A stretch of DNA of 64,000 bases from Populus alba. Taxonomy: Eukaryota > Streptophyta > Magnoliopsida > Malpighiales > Salicaceae. Where the stretch lies: positions 10,918,169 through 10,982,168 of the forward strand of contig NC_133288.1 of assembly GCF_005239225.2 (NCBI RefSeq), written 5' to 3'. Below, piece after piece: positions 47,421 through 58,929 of the stretch. Numbering within the stretch: position 1 is the first letter of the stretch; each line of letters opens with the position of its first letter. The position numbers were made by a program, and so were the translations under genes. The notes under the pieces were generated by a model that was given only the letters and a program-made list of their open reading frames with translations, was not told the origin of the DNA and did not search any database.

Positions 47421-48480
47421 TCTCATAAATACTAAGTAAAAAGAGAGAGTCATAATAAAAGAGACAAGAAAGAGATTTTAGCCCACTACATTTAAGCTAT
47501 AAAAAGATTAATCTTGGTGTTAATGGTTTTGTTTTGGAGATAATAGTTTAATAAATATAATTTTCTCCTTTAACAATGTCGAATAAAATAGATCAAGATC
47601 TTTAAATGTATTTTATGTTTGATTTTTAATTTTTAGATTGATTAAACGCTATTTTTAGGTTGTAAATAAAGTTATTAAGGATTCTATGATATTTTTAGTG
47701 TATTTTGTTTGTTGAAGTTCGGGTTCTAGGGTTCAAAAATCATGTTGTTAATTAAAAACATGTTTCATCCAATACAAGAAAAAAAAAAGTATATATTTAG
47801 AATTTTGACTAAATAAATACATTTTTTAGAATTTTAATCATTCGAACTCTTTTTTATATTTATTTGAATTATTATAAAATTAAATAAAAATTGTCTTTGA
47901 AAATGATCCAGCTGCCTAAGTTTTTTTTTCATTATTCCATAGTTCATTATACATATATTACTGTTAATTAGTAGAATAAAATATTTCCATGTGTATTTAT
48001 TTTTTACTTATTATTAGAAAGCTCACTTTCAACTTTAGTTTTTAATTAATATTCATAGTTTTTTTTTATAATTTATTAATTTATGAGATTTGTGTTAAAA
48101 ATTAACATCGAGACCTATTTATAACACAACATTGATACAAGATAAAATTTTATAATATTTGGATCAAAATAAACAATCATAACAAAGTTTTTTTTTTTTT
48201 AAGTTTTTGAACTAAATCAAATAAAAAATCAGTTTAAATTAACTAGTTTTGATTTAGTTTGGTTTAGTTTTATTCTTTTCCAAACTTGTACAAGCTGAAA
48301 TTATTTTAATAGAGTTTTTTTTTATTGGGCTATATTTTTTAAAGGTTTTTATAGTTTATTCACCTTTGTATATAAAAATGATTCAAAAAATAAAAAGATA
48401 ATTTTTTTCTTTTTTTTTAAATAGCAAAACAACGCAACGCTAAACAGGCGATTAAAGTTTACCCCCAGAAGAAAAGAAGT
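47420..48480. other. AT-rich upstream region of the Lines homologue
   Basis: No gene or repeat is recognised. The last 140 bp before 48620 are less AT-rich and are probably promoter and 5' leader of the next gene. Confidence 0.45.
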
Positions 48481-48619
48481 GGAGTACAAACCCGTATTTA
48501 AAACACAGCGTTTTCATTCGTCAAGGACGATCACCCAGTTACAGTCGGACAGTCACCTTCACAGCGCCACAAAATCACCAATATTTTGAAGCTGAAAGCC
48601 AAAACAAATTACCCTAAAA

Positions 48620-51600
48620 ATGTCTCCTGATTCCAAGCTCTCTCTGCTCTGCCGTCTAGTAGACAACCTACCGGAACCGGAAACAACAAAAACGAAGGAG
48701 AGGGATCTTCTAATTTCTCTTTCTCAGGTCACCGTTGTTTCACTTATTGAATCCTCTCTCATTCACTATTTCCTTACATTTACATTGAGTTTTTCTTGTC
48801 TCAGATTTTGAAAGTAATTCAGGCTTGGATTCGAGAACTTGATAAAGTAAATTACTCTATTCTCTTCCTATTAATTTTGATCGATAAACTTCAAAACAAA
48901 AATTTTCAAGCTGTAATTTATTTATTCTACAGGAGACTGACAGTAAGAAGAAATGTTATGGTGAGTCGGTGCTGCATCATGAGAAGCACAGCTGTTTGAT
49001 TAAGATAGTAACTGACTTGGTAATCTCATATCTCATACTCTGTTTTCTTTTTTTGAAAAATTTTAGTGCCCTTTTTTTGCTAATTGTTCAAAAATATTAA
49101 TTTTTATGTGGATAAATTTATGCTGCTTTATTTGCATTTGTCAGTGACAGTGTAAGGGTAAGAGAAGATAGAAGGGATCAAATTCCTTTCTATCTAAAGG
49201 TGGTTTAGATTTTGGAGAGTGGGAATCCTAATGAGACAATAACATGATTTTGGGGGGTGGTTTACGATAAATCTATGCATGTTTTTTCACGTGTGATATG
49301 TATTCGAAAGTTTGTTTAGCTACACATTTTTTGTTGTTCTGTTCTTACTTATTATATTGAGCCTGATTCTCTGATTTTGTGAAATTCACTTTTGTGGGTT
49401 GTTTCTTGACAGATGCTTCTTCTTACAGTTGAGAGTCAATATGTACAACATTTGGTGGGCAACGTTCTTGTAGTCTTTTCTGAGTTTGTGGCTTTGTCTG
49501 TAAGTTAATCTTCTTTGCATGTCATGGTTTATGGTGCACCAGTGCGTGTTATGTGTTTTACTGTTGTTAGTATTATGAATGTTTTGCAGGGAAGTGGGTG
49601 GGATTCTTTTATTCATTCATTAAGCACTTGTCTTGAATTGGCGATTGCCAATGTGTTCTTGTGTTCTTGGGAACCATCAAGAACTGGAGTTGAGGATTCA
49701 AATTGTGATTTTTCAAGTTATGAAGTCTTAAAATCTAGTTTGAAAGGTGGTGACTGGTCCACAGCAGCAGGGATTGTTCGCGTTTTGAGAAATATATTGA
49801 AACATTTGAAGCAAGAGTGTGATGATCAACTTCTTGAAGTGTATTTGGGTTCTGTCAGTTCCTTTCTTTCAAATGTGCCTTGGGAGTCCATGGATGAGAT
49901 TCATGTTGATCAGAGTTGCGACGCTTGGGATGGTGATCCTCAGAATTGCTGTTCTAAGGATGCTTCAGTTTTCAGAAGTTTTGGTGCAAAAGAGCCAAAA
50001 GTTCTGTTTCTAGGGATTTTTATTCAGTTCCTTTGCTCTTTGGTTGAGCAAAGTAGTGCTGTGGAAACTGAGGTTGGTTCCCAAGTTCAGTATCCAGTTC
50101 TCTCCATGGTCATCAGTCTTGTTCCTAAACTTGCATGCTGGTGCCTTTGCAAGAAAGGGAAGAGTGTGAAGCTGTCAGTCTCTCAATACTTCAGACACAA
50201 ATTGTTGGTATTGATTTATCTTATTTCTTTTCTTTATTTTTTTGTTTTTTTGTTTTTGAGAAATTATCTTTATTTTTTTTTTAATGTATAGAGTGGAGAA
50301 TATTTTTCAAATAAATTTCTTAGGAAAGTCATATTGAGATGAATTAAAGGCTTACTTGTTTTCGCTATCCAAGCAGGAGGCTTTTCCTTTATGTCTATAT
50401 GCTAGATGTTGCCTTTGCATTGCATTTTAAATTTTTAATTGTCGTAGAAATGCTTATTGTGTAGGCATTTGCTGAAGTGCATGATAATATTCCACTGATA
50501 GGGAATAGTTATCACTTAGCTGTATATATCATTTTTGTTGAACTTCATTATTCTTGCAATAACATAGAAGTGTTCTGCAGATGCTAATGCTGAGAATTAG
50601 TTACGTAACCTGTCTAGGTTGCTCTACTCTAATTTTATGGTTGCAACTTCTTCATGAGTACTTCGAAGAGCTTTTGCAGAAACCCATAAGCAAACTCGAG
50701 GCTGGTCAGGATGAATGTCTAGAAGGCTCTCCTTTTTTGTTAGGTCTTTCTAATGGAGAACTTGATGGCATGCATTCCAGTCATTTGCAGAGGCAGACTC
50801 TGCTCCTTTTTCTAAGATGTTGCTTCAGTCTGATGAGTTTCACAGGAGAGACAAGCAGGCAATGTGTGACTTCAAAGACAATTCTCAAGTCTTGCTTGAC
50901 GGTTGCCTCAGTCTCAGATCTTGATTATTGTAGCAGAAATAAAGGTTTACTGGAGCTTTATAATTGGCTGCAAGGGCATCTTCCAGATGATAAATTAGTT
51001 GATCATGAAAGGTATCTGGAAAAGTGCATGGGCTTTTCCTTATCTTTCCTCCAGTTATATATGCATGAGGTTTGCCATTTAACCCATCAGGAACTGTTCT
51101 TTTTAAATTTTGGAAGTTTCTCAGTTTGCAAGCTTGACACAATTAGCTTGATCTTAGATTTTTTTCCTATATTTTTTCCCTTTCATGGATGCTCCATTGG
51201 GGCTTCTGTGCTCTAATTGCTTTGTCTACCATGAAATGCAGGATGATGTATTATTTATGGTCCTTTTGCAACTGCTGAGTGTGCCTTTATGTTCTGAGCA
51301 ATGGTGAAAATTGAATGTGTCCGTTTCTTTGCTGTCAATATTAAAATAGAATTGATTAGGGAACATAATGGATTATTCTATTATATTCAGGTTAAATGGA
51401 GAAAAGCAGACATCTCAATATCTGAAAGATGCTACTCATAATGTCTCAAACCTCTTTAATCCTGTGCACCTTTTCCATCTATTCCTTGCTGAGGCAAGTG
51501 TCGAATTTGATGCCCCCGGCCCCCCGGAAAAGAAAAAGAAAAAGAAAAAGAAGAGAGATATTAAGAGACATTTCTGTAAAATGTGATTTATATTTTGACA

Positions 51601-52815
51601 CATATGCTTCTTGTTCCCTTACAGTTGCATTATGACCACCAAGTGCTACTTGATTACCTTATTTCTAAAGATGTTGGAATCAGTTGTGCTGAATATCTTT
51701 TAAGGTATGTCTTCCAGTCACTTTTGGAACATGCTAATCCTTGCTCCTAACTTGTAAATTATACATTCTCAGTAATAACTTGATACAATTCAGTAGTTGG
51801 GTCTTATTAATTTGCTCCTCTTACTCACAGAACTCGACGCTCAATTTAGTGTGCTTCTTACAAATCATTCTTTGTATTTTTTTTCATTATAGGTGTTTGC
51901 GTATGGTACACAATTCATGGAACGAATTTGCCACATTTTCTATGGATTGGAAAGTTGTAAATCAATCATGTTGCAAGAAGAGAAGACTTCTGTTGGATGT
52001 CTCTGATTTTCAGGGAGAGTTGTCATCTATACCTGTGCAATGCATTTCTCAATCACTTGAGGAAGAAGATGAGAAAGAGTTTGAATATACCTGTGAAAAC
52101 CACCAAAACAAAAGACAGCCATTCAAGGAAGCCAAAGATTGTTTGATTTCCTTAAAAGCTTCTGTGGAAAGTCTTCATCGAAAGAATTTGTTTCCATATA
52201 ATCCACTAGTGCTCCTGAAACGGTGTGTTTTCTCCTTAACCGTTATCTGTTACATCATTTATATTTTCATCACAGCAGGATTGACCTTAACGTAGTTTGT
52301 TTATTGAACTGAGCCTTTGACATAGTTTATTGTTTTCTTTTCAACATTCTTCCAATAATCTGGAAAAGTAATTATGTGCTGTATGTCTTTTCATTTGCTC
52401 AAGTCATGCCCTTTTAAGTGATCAACTGTTGATAAAAACCAAGCATTAAACAACATTTGAAATAGTATATTTGATTCAAATTTTATATGATGTCCTCAAG
52501 GGGACTTAAAAACTTGCTGAGAAAACCACTGTATTTCCAACTATGTACCTTAATGATTGACTTCTTGATGCAGACAGATTCATCATATATGCTAGTTATG
52601 GAATTTGGTGATTTATGTGGTAATATAAAAATTTGTAAGAGTCTACATGAGACATCTATGCATATGAGTTTAAGACTCCTTGACATGAATTAACCTTGAG
52701 TGAGTGTTCATATGCTCCTCCTTATTTAATAAAAATATACATAGATAAATTGACATTATATTGGTTGCTCTTTACTTGCAGTTTATCACAATTTCAGGAG
52801 CTATGCCATAGTTGA
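48620..52815 (+). CDS. Lines homologue (LINES_N/LINES_C type), 679 residues, eleven exons
   Basis: Exons are 48620-48727, 48805-48846, 48933-49019, 49413-49499, 49590-50207, 50581-51069, 51242-51303, 51391-51493, 51625-51704, 51893-52222 and 52782-52815; phases join and the total is 2040 nt. Ten exon ends have normal splice sites. The eighth intron (51494-51624) starts GCAAGT and ends ACAG. The protein is mostly helical-looking, with Leu-rich repeats of hydrophobic pairs, a conserved-looking HYDHQVLLDYLISKDVGI block across exon 9, an acidic linker (EEEDEKEFEY), and a C-terminal LFPYNPLVLLKRL motif (residues 658-670) that I recognise as the LINES_C signature. Lines was named from Drosophila segment patterning; the human homologue is LINS1. 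The plant role is not known. Start is the first in-frame ATG after the leader. Family call is likely; exon calls are strong. Confidence 0.85.
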
Positions 52816-53500
52816 AAGAATTATTGTCTTCCTAGAATGGAAGAGCTATTAGGAACTTTAGTGGCAATGCCACTATCTCTGTTCCAGAATAAATAGTGAA
52901 TTTGAGATCCTATTGGCAAGAAGGGTTAGCACTTAGCCGTTCCTCGGAGGTATGAACTGCATAGATTGGAGTATTCATCACGGCAATTGGGAAGACATCC
53001 ATTCAATGTCTTAAGGGCAATTTTTCAAATATATATATTTTTGATATATGGGTTGAAGGTCGGGTTGTACAGAGTAAGCTAGTCTCCTCGTGCAATCATG
53101 CAGTTAAGGTAGTTTATACTCCATATCCTATTATATGTGGTGCTAATTTCAATTTTTGTTTTTGTAGTAGTATAGGAGGCAAGGAATTTGTTTTTCTTTT
53201 TTGGTTTGGGAGCACATCTGAAATTGGGCTTGTCCTGCTTCTGCTCCACGACCATCCTTGTGAAGATTGCATCCACCTGATTTTAACACTTGAATATACA
53301 TCATTCATCCTTTTGGCAATGATGCCGAATACATACATAATGCATAAAGAAAATTTGATTGCACAAACTGATGTTTGGTCTCTGCAGTTTGGACCACAGA
53401 AATCTCCCTCTTTCTCTCTGTGTGTGGCTGGATGCTGTTTTATGCGAGGAGGATCACTGCTTCTTGTTAACTGGAGATGCTATCAAGGGACTATAAAATG
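52816..53500 (+). other. 3' UTR or flank of the Lines gene
   Basis: This region is of mixed composition with no clear gene. It may be 3' UTR. Short frames at 53079-53338 on the minus strand have no recognisable features. Confidence 0.4.
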
Positions 53501-53737
53501 ACATTTGGAGGTATCAAGGGACTGTGAAATGACAACAGTAGGTCCATTTAAAAGGCCATTCTTGAATTTTTCAAATGTGACAACAGTTGTGGACCTTTTG
53601 TTTTACTAATAACAGTTCTTCCTAAAAGAAGATAAACTAAGCTCCGTTGGCGAACTCGGACTCCTCCAACCGTATTATAACATAGCCAGCAGGACAAAAG
53701 ACCAAAGACAAGGGATAGGAAAGTAGAGTGGTAGGAG

Positions 53738-53905
53738 ATGGAGAGGCAGAGACACTCTGTGCTAGTCCGTGGAGCCTGGTATTGGTATAAGGTGGCAACT
53801 TTGCTTAAATCAGCTGGTTATGAAGTTACAGCTCTGGACATGGCTGCTTCAGCGGTCCATCCAAAGGGAGAAGAGAAGGCAAGGAGCATGGTATTTATAC
53901 TCTAT
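53738..53905 (+). pseudogene. First-exon fragment of a methylesterase (MES, alpha/beta hydrolase)
   Basis: Plant MES enzymes hydrolyse methyl esters of hormones such as salicylate, jasmonate and auxin. The stretch reads VLVRGAWYWYKVATLLKSAG and VTALDMAASAVHPK, a close match to the first strand, helix and second strand of the family. The usual HG-x-x-H-GAW oxyanion-hole segment is shortened by about four residues and its first His is Arg. After HPK (about 53865) the match stops; the catalytic Ser, Asp and His regions are absent downstream. It is either a truncated duplicate or the rest was lost before the hAT element at 54444 arrived. Confidence 0.75.
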
Positions 53906-54443
53906 GCTTTCTTGATGTCTTCTGAAATTACGGGGCTGTTATTTCTAGCCCTGGTTTGTGCTATTTCAGATCTTATATGTAGGAACATTGGATCGACATA
54001 TGATGGTAGCTTTTTCTTTACCAGCCAGCAAATTAGATTTTAGTGTTTGGTTCCAACTGATTGCTTAGAGTAGCATAGAATGCGATTTGTTGGCACAAAA
54101 AATATCCTGTTTGACAAAATCTTTTTTTGTTTTGTTTTGTTTGGGTTAGAGCACTTAAAACATAAGCTCGATAGGCACCATTGATGGCCAGGCTGTATGG
54201 GAACTCCTATCCCTGAACATGTAGGTTAATGTGAAATGTGCTTGATGGGTCAAAAATGTTATAAATTTCTAATGTCTAATGGATCCAAACTCTTATAGCG
54301 GCTTCCACATCTACCAAACTCTTTTTATTGTATGATGAATATTTTCCTACTTGAGAATATGTATGGGAGAGACTTGCTGTTTCCTCAAAAGCAACCTATA
54401 AAGTTATAACCAGCTTTATTAAAATCCCCTTGGCTGAGATAAG

Positions 54444-55497
54444 TAGGGGTGAGCAAAAAAACCGAAAAACCGAAAAACCGATTAAACCGAGAAAACCAGA
54501 AAAAAAATAACCGAAAAAACTGAATCGTAAAAAAAAACCGATCAAACCGATTAGAAAAATTAAAAAACAAGCCCGTTCGGTTCGGTTTCGGTTTTAAAAA
54601 GCTGAAACCGAATAAACCGAACCGAACCGAACCGAACCGGTTCAAGTAAAAAAATTAATAGTACTATAAATACCAACTTTTCAGCTTTCCCCTTCTCTTT
54701 TCTAAACCCTAGCCGCCACTCATCTTTCACAATCTTTACCTCTCAACTCAGCCCCCACCCCATCTTCACTCTCAACATTTATCGTCTATGTTTCTCAATC
54801 TTCATCTCTCAGCACAGCCCCCCTCCCATCTTCATCTCTCGTCCCTCAACCTTTCTCACAACCCCCCATCACAACCCCCATCTTCATCTCTTATCTCTCA
54901 ACCTTTCTCACAATCCTCCCTCAACATCTCTCATCTCTCTCAAACTTTCTTTAAGGCTTTAAGCACAACTCCCCTCCCCCCCAAAGTAGATCCGGTGAAC
55001 GAACCATCATTATGTCTCATCTCTCAATCTTTTTGTTCTTTTATTTAAGCATAGTCGACTAAGCTCATGGATTAACAACCAAACAGCAGCTCTGGAGCCC
55101 CCCTCTCTTCAATCTTTATCTCTTAATTTTTGTCCTTGTTTAGTTTTTTTTCTGATTTTTGTAGATCTATTATGTATTCATTTTCTATATTTATTTATAA
55201 GAATGTTGATTTGCCATTCATGTTGCGATTACTGTAATGGATGTTGTGATAATTATTTTTTTCAAATTTTCGTTGAATCTTGTTCTTTTTGGCTTCCTGA
55301 TTCAGAAAACTTGCTTGATATGTGTGGCCAAGATGCAATCGGTTTATTCCGTTTTTTCCTTTCAATTAACCGAACCGAACCGAACCGAAACTGGTCGGTT
55401 TGAACCGGTTTCGGTTTTGATTTAAAAATGAATAAATAAATCGGTTTGGTTAGTTTTTTAGGTGAAAACCGGACCGAACCGGAAATGCTCACCCCTA
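54444..55497. mobile_element. Non-autonomous hAT element, perfect TIR and 8 bp target duplication
   Basis: The ends are TAGGGGTGAGCA and TGCTCACCCCTA, a perfect 12 bp inverted repeat. GAGATAAG is duplicated exactly at 54436-54443 and 55498-55505. Both subterminal regions are packed with ACCGAACCGAACCG-type words (about 54460-54650 and 55365-55480). The interior starts with a leader-like AAACCCTAGCCGCC, then a C/T-rich stretch built on CATCTCTCAACCTTTCTCAC, then a T-rich intron-like stretch. No transposase is present. The perfect ends suggest a fairly recent insertion. Confidence 0.92.
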
Positions 55498-55599
55498 GAG
55501 ATAAGCCTTCTCGCCAAAAGATCAGCTTAATGGGCCTCTTCTTGATGTCCCTTTAATTTGTGCATTGGAGGATGTTTGTTTTTTAGGTAGTTTTTGTAG

Positions 55600-56400
55600 T
55601 TGTGGTTTTTTCAAAAATAAGTTTTTTAAAATATATGGTTAGCTGTGGTTAGTTAGTTTTAGAAAAAATATGGTTGAAGTTTATGTGTATTAAAAAATAT
55701 GAATAAAATGTTTAGTGAAAGTGTGGTTGCGGTTGCTTTTTCAAAGTATTTTTTACTTGAAAATGTATTAAAATAATATAAATTTTTTATTTTTAAAAAA
55801 ATATTTTGATATCAGCATATTAAAATAATATGAAAATACAAAAAATATATCAATTCAAAGCAAATAAATTTTTTTTAAATTTTTTTTTTTCAAAAGTACT
55901 TTTGAAACGCAAAAATAAATAGGATTTTATGAAACTCAATTAAAAAAATATATAAACACTGCTTTAAAAAAACTGCATTTCAAACTCATCTTTTTAGTGG
56001 GCTCCGCTGTACAAAATACAGTTTGGTTTGTTACCAAATACCTGCTGTGTTTGTTTCACTGCAAACACAAAAGTTGGGGAAAAACAAACGCAATCTAAAG
56101 CAGGGATGATATATAGCTAAATAGATTCATTGAATACAATAAGGATATTTTAAACTTTCCATGTGATAGCTGGTGATATTTTTTTTCTTTGGAAGTATGT
56201 TTTCTGGTAGTGTTTGATATTATTTGTTATTGTGATAATAATTTTTTTTAAAAATTATTTTTTATTTTTTTAAAAATTTATTTTTGACATTAACATATCA
56301 AAATAATCTAAAATTAAAAATAAAAAATTAATTAATTTGAGTATAAAAATATTTAAATTTTTTTAAAAGTATGGTACCAATGTAAAAATAAACACTACCT
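55600..56400. repeat. Dispersed AT-rich repeat, two copies
   Basis: Copies lie at about 55720-55930 and 56205-56400, sharing GTATTTTTTACTTGAAAATG, ATTAAAATAATAT, TATCAGCATATTAAAATAATATGA-type words and an end resembling GTACTTTTGAAACGC. The family is described at 25095. Confidence 0.5.
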
Positions 56401-57480
56401 CGGTGTGCTGGACATGAGATAAGTGGATTCCTTGATGGACTCGCTATATATGTTTGGTAATGGGCCTAACAATCCCTCAATATCCTTTTTGTTTTGGCTT
56501 GAGTGCTTGTCAACCTAGTTGTATCAGTTCTCCTTTACACAGGTAAAGAATATTTATCTTCCTACTACACAAGTCAAGTATATTTTAATTCACTTGGATT
56601 TATCTAAAAATAGGTTGCATGTAGTTAAAACTATTTAATAATTTTTTAAAATATTAAATAATATAATAAACAACTTTAGAATACACAAGGAACTTGTATC
56701 CTACTTTTTTGAATTTTTATATTGAATGGTATTTCACTCCCATTAACTTTATTATTTTTAATGAACTTAGCATTTTTAATTTCAACAATTTTTGTGCTAT
56801 GTTTTAGGAAAAAAATAATAATATATTTTTGGATAAACAATGAAGAATCCACTAGTTGTTCTAATTAAATTCAATTTCTTTTTATATAGATTATAAATTT
56901 TTACTTTTGTTGGGTAACCCTAAACATATAAGTGTCTTAAACTAGGTTTCTGATGGATGCATAATTCATTAGGTGTTTTGGAATTGCTTTACTAGGAACT
57001 CTTTTTAGCAAATACCTGGCAATTTTTTAATATACACATCAACAATGATGTTGGTACAAATGAATGACTTAATATACTCCTAACCATGTGTGAAAATACA
57101 ATTATATTTTTTTATGACATAATTTTATTGTGGTATACCTAGCATTGTGTATTGAGCACATATGCCATAATTCATAAAGAATTTGGAAAATAAACCTGGC
57201 TATTATCCAATCTCATTATATCTTTCATAATATTTATAATTTTTATTTGACCTGACAACTTTCACCTTTCTATTTATTTGTCTTTTAAACTTATTAATAA
57301 ACACTTCCAAGGCATCTATTACTTGAGATTTTTCATGCAACAAATAGACATATAATGCAAGCAGTCATTAACATGGGTGATAATTTTTTTTTTTTTTTTT
57401 ATTGAAAGAAGTAACATAAAAAAACTCCATACATATACACGTGTGTGTGATTTCAAAAAGTTGCAACATGCATGAATAAA
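56400..57480. other. AT-rich DNA, possibly decayed retroelement
   Basis: No frame survives. It adjoins the decayed copia gag on the right and may belong to the same element. Confidence 0.35.
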
Positions 57481-58200
57481 TCCATCAAGTATTATAAGAA
57501 ACCTTAACTAAATTTGATTCCAAACATATAAAAGCACCATGCTTAAATTTCTTTCGAACCATGTCTTATATTCATACAATCTTTCTGAAAATGTCTCAAT
57601 TTTTTCATAGAAAATACACTTATTATTCTTATGTTCATTCTTGTGAACTTGGACAAAAGACTCATTTATCTTAAGTGGTCCATGCTTACCTTTTCCATAC
57701 ATTTTGATTACGTATAAAATAAATGGAATGAGTTTCTTGATTCTTAAATCTCATTTCCTCTAGAACAAGAATAATGTGCAGTTCATGCACAATCTTTTTG
57801 TTTTAGTTATTATTATTATTATTATTATTATAGTTCATTTAAAAAGAGCCACACTCAAGAGGTAATGAGTTGATGATAATTCTACAAGAAAATTCTCATC
57901 TACATTCATTCTCAAGGATTTAAATCTTGCTACAGTATTTGTCATTTCAATGATATGATCAAGCATAATAGGAGAACTATTAAACTTAATGATGGCCTAT
58001 CAATAATTTAAGAATGCTCTTACATCAATCTCATTTCAATGATATACTTATGCATGATAAGAGAACTATCATAACTTAATGGTGGTCAAAGTACCCATTA
58101 ATATCCCAATAAGGGCTTATCAATAATTTAGGAGTGCTCTTCCATAAAATCTCATAAATTGTTTTAGAATATTTAATTTTAAAAAAGAAGTTAAATGTTA
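57480..58200 (-). pseudogene. Decayed copia-type gag fragment
   Basis: On the minus strand 57508-57702 reads KNEHKNNKCIFYEK and LYEYKTWFERN. This is the layout of a copia zinc knuckle (NNKCFFC...KYKTWLE) with the cysteines and histidine largely lost. Upstream, near 57880-57960, a frame reads HIIEMTNTVARFKSLRMNVDENFLVE, matching the gag helix region. Stops and a partial tandem duplication of about 110 bp (57936-58035 and 58047-58150) interrupt it. No LTRs were identified. Confidence 0.55.
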
Positions 58201-58929
58201 TTTACTATACTCATTCATATAAACATTAGACTCATTTTTTTTTTTTTATCTTTCTTGATATTTTTGGAAAGGTTATTCTTTAGCATTAATATTGTCGGTA
58301 ATTACAATAGGTTTTTGAATTTAAAGTGCCAAGTTAAGATCCAAAACACCTAGGTGAAATTGAACTAGCTTGTTCACACTAGTGAGAGAAATTAAGCCTA
58401 TTAAATATGAAAATAGACGAAGTATGCCAATGAAGAGAAAACACGAATAGATATTTCAAGATTAATAAGATGCTAAAATGTTAGTTCTATAAGTCAAAAC
58501 TTTAAAACATTATACATATTCAAAAAAACAACTCACATAAACAATAAATGTATATTGATGATATTTTTTGGACACTGCAACAATATAAAAAAAATGATCA
58601 TAATGATACAAATAAAATTTGAGTTGATTTGGTATTTATCATGTTTTAACATATAAACATAACTAACAACACCTTGATTACCAATGATTACATTTATTAA
58701 ACATAAAACAACTAATCAAGCTTTGGATGATTCTAAAATGTCTTATATCAATGAACTTCAATTTACCCATAAATAAATAATCATCCTGACATTTGTAAAC
58801 CCTTGGATAAAATTCACAAAATTAATAAGGGAAATATTATGTTAAATGTGTAAAATGAATATTTAAATTACAAGGACGAAGATAGACTTGAGAATTTGAA
58901 ATTAAATGTTCATGGGTTAAATTAAAATT

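Noticed and set aside
54788..55048. 86-codon Ser/Pro/His-rich frame inside the hAT element
   Set aside because: It follows a C/T-rich degenerate repeat, so the composition explains the open frame.
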